NCBI RefSeq assembly: GCF_030515985.1
Contig: NZ_CP100376.1
Coordinates: forward strand, 1,393,695 to 1,400,555
DNA length: 6,861 nucleotides
Source of the DNA: Corynebacterium accolens
GTDB taxonomy: Bacteria > Actinomycetota > Actinomycetes > Mycobacteriales > Mycobacteriaceae
Direction of reading: 5' to 3'
Shown: piece by piece, positions 5,290 to 6,861 of the stretch
Layout: each line of letters starts with the position of its first letter
How positions within the stretch are numbered: the first letter of the stretch is position 1
Notes under the pieces: generated by a model
Seen by the model: only the letters and a program-made list of their open reading frames with translations
Database searches by the model: none
What the model was told of the DNA's origin: nothing
Program-made: the position numbers and the translations under genes

Positions 5290-6861
5290 TGAGCAATAAA
5301 CTCGCCCAAATGGGCAACAACATGGACGAGCGCTACAGCGCCGCCGGCGTGCTAAGGACGCAGCTAAACAAGGTCTTTCCGACCCACTGGTCCTTCATGC
5401 TCGGTGAGATGGCGCTGTACAGCTTCATCATTCTTCTACTAACCGGTACATACCTAGCGCTTTTCTTCGATCCTTCCATTACGAAGGTCATCTACGACGG
5501 CACCTACGCACCGCTGAACGGTGTTGAGATGTCGCGCGCCTATGCAACCGCACTCGATATTTCCTTCGAGGTGCGTGGCGGTCTCTTTGTTCGCCAGATG
5601 CACCACTGGGCAGCCCTGCTGTTCATGATGTCGATGGTTGCGCACATGCTGCGCATCTTCTTCACCGGTGCTTTCCGTCGCCCGCGCGAAGCCAACTGGA
5701 TTATTGGTTGCACCCTTATCCTGCTGGGCATGATCGAGGGCTTCCTCGGTTACTCCCTGCCGGATGACCTGCTTTCCGGTGTCGGTCTGCGCATTATGTC
5801 CGCCATCATCCTGGGTCTGCCGATTATCGGTACCTGGCTGCACTGGGCCATCTTCAACGGCGACTTCCCGTCCGACCTGATGCTGGACCGCTTCTACATC
5901 CTCCACGTTCTGGTTATCCCAGGCATCATCCTGGGCCTCATTGCAGCCCACTTGATCATGGTTTGGTTCCAGAAGCACACCCAGTTCCCTGGACCGGGTC
6001 GCGCAGAGAATAACGTTGTCGGCGTCCGCATTATGCCGGTCTTCGCCACCAAGGCAATTGGTATGGGCATGATGGTCGCTGGTGTCCTGGCTCTGATGTC
6101 CGGTGTGCTGACCATCAACGCCATCTGGTTGCTTGGTCCGTACAACCCATCTCAGGTTTCTGCAGGTTCTCAGCCCGATATCTACATGCTCTGGACAGAC
6201 GGTGTGGCTCGTGTCATGCCTGCTTGGGAGCTGTACCTGGGTAACTACACGATTCCTTCCGCCTTCTGGGTCGCGCTGTTGTGTGGCCTGATGGTCGTGC
6301 TGCTTATCACCTACCCGTTCCTGGAGAAGAAGTTCACTGGTGACGATGCGCACCACAACCTTCTGCAGCGACCGCGTGACGTTCCTACGCGTTCTGCAAT
6401 CGGTGCAGCAGCAATCGTGTTCTTCCTGCTGGTTACTCTCTCCGGTGGTAACGACCACGTTGCGCACTTCTTCCAGATTTCGTTGAATGCGATGACCTGG
6501 GTCGGACGTATCGGCCTGATTGTCCTGCCGCCGATTGCTTACTTTATGACCTACCGCATTTGCGTTGGTCTCCAGCGCTCTGACCGCGAGGTGCTCGAGC
6601 ACGGTATTGCTACCGGTGTCATCAAGCAGCTGCCTAACGGTGCCTTCATTGAGGTCCACCAGCCGCTCGGCCCGGTTGATGAGCACGGCCACGCAGTACC
6701 GCTTGAGTACGCAGGCGCTCAGGTGCCGAAGCAGCTTAACCACCTCGGTTACGCTGACTCCGAGATTCAGGGCACCTTCAGCCCGGACGATCCGGAACTC
6801 ATGCGCCGCGTTCACGAGATTCACGAGGAGAACCACGAAGAGGAAGCGGAGATGTTCCGTC
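5289..6861 (+). CDS. qcrB: Cytochrome bc1 complex cytochrome b subunit, 3' end outside window
   Basis: QcrB is the diheme membrane core of the bc1 complex, with the menaquinol oxidation and reduction sites. It starts at an ATG overlapping the qcrA stop (TAATG) and stays open for 524 codons to the window edge; the C. glutamicum protein is about 539 residues as I recall, so roughly 15 are missing. Heme ligands are His105/His119 in helix B (13 between) and His206/His221 in helix D (14 between). The wider helix D spacing is that of cytochrome b6 and Gram-positive proteins. Eight core helices are visible at about 38-60, 98-125, 138-157, 200-226, 255-282, 323-343, 368-386 and 401-424. PAWELY (311-316) probably corresponds to the Qo-site PEWY motif. 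A hydrophilic extension of about 100 residues (425 onward), rich in Glu and His near its end, is typical of actinobacterial QcrB. Confidence 0.96.
   Translation, partial: MSNKLAQMGNNMDERYSAAGVLRTQLNKVFPTHWSFMLGEMALYSFIILLLTGTYLALFFDPSITKVIYDGTYAPLNGVEMSRAYATALDISFEVRGGLFVRQMHHWAALLFMMSMVAHMLRIFFTGAFRRPREANWIIGCTLILLGMIEGFLGYSLPDDLLSGVGLRIMSAIILGLPIIGTWLHWAIFNGDFPSDLMLDRFYILHVLVIPGIILGLIAAHLIMVWFQKHTQFPGPGRAENNVVGVRIMPVFATKAIGMGMMVAGVLALMSGVLTINAIWLLGPYNPSQVSAGSQPDIYMLWTDGVARVMPAWELYLGNYTIPSAFWVALLCGLMVVLLITYPFLEKKFTGDDAHHNLLQRPRDVPTRSAIGAAAIVFFLLVTLSGGNDHVAHFFQISLNAMTWVGRIGLIVLPPIAYFMTYRICVGLQRSDREVLEHGIATGVIKQLPNGAFIEVHQPLGPVDEHGHAVPLEYAGAQVPKQLNHLGYADSEIQGTFSPDDPELMRRVHEIHEENHEEEAEMFR

Noticed and set aside
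5454..6836. 460-codon open frame on the minus strand opposite qcrB
   Set aside because: The sense strand encodes a clear cytochrome b with all heme ligands. The antisense frame has no recognisable domain, and its translation is an artefact of qcrB codon bias.
1..6861. Mobile elements, CRISPR arrays, tRNA or rRNA, or a novel gene system
   Set aside because: No direct repeats, transposase-like frames, spacer-repeat pattern or RNA-gene signatures were seen; all large genes belong to the known respiratory cluster.

Overview
The window reads as a conserved respiratory locus from a high-GC Gram-positive of the genus Corynebacterium or a very close relative. This rests on gene order (divergent ltsA, then ctaC-ctaF, then ctaE-qcrC-qcrA-qcrB), on protein features typical of Actinobacteria (diheme QcrC, three-helix Rieske protein, small subunit CtaF, lipoprotein CtaC) and on close resemblance, from memory, to the C. 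glutamicum proteins. The species cannot be fixed from the sequence alone.

Layout: positions 1-64 (minus strand) hold the first codons of ltsA, an asparagine-synthetase-type amidotransferase. A 388-base divergent intergenic region (65-452) follows, with a 17-bp palindrome, a near-consensus GlxR/CRP-type site and candidate promoters. Next come ctaC (453-1526) and ctaF (1546-1977), closed by a strong hairpin terminator (2013-2047). A second non-coding region of about 540 bases (1978-2516) carries a possible second terminator, a purine-rich tract, a CRP-like site and three inverted repeats. It precedes ctaE (start near 2481 or 2517), qcrC, qcrA and qcrB. These are tightly packed: qcrC/qcrA share ATGA, qcrA/qcrB share TAATG. 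qcrB runs off the window after 524 codons and probably lacks only its last few residues.

Together the genes encode the cytochrome bc1 complex (QcrA Rieske, QcrB cytochrome b, QcrC diheme cytochrome c) and three subunits of the aa3 oxidase (CtaC subunit II, CtaE subunit III, CtaF subunit IV). The catalytic subunit I (CtaD) is not in the window; in C. glutamicum it is encoded elsewhere. In this group the two complexes form a bc1-aa3 supercomplex that moves electrons from menaquinol to oxygen without a soluble cytochrome c, the second heme of QcrC bridging to CuA of CtaC.

The coding part is ordinary core metabolism with all key metal and heme ligands intact. I found no mobile element, CRISPR array, tRNA, rRNA or new gene system. 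The parts worth a second look are the two regulatory regions, above all the run of inverted repeats upstream of ctaE and the uncertain ctaE start.
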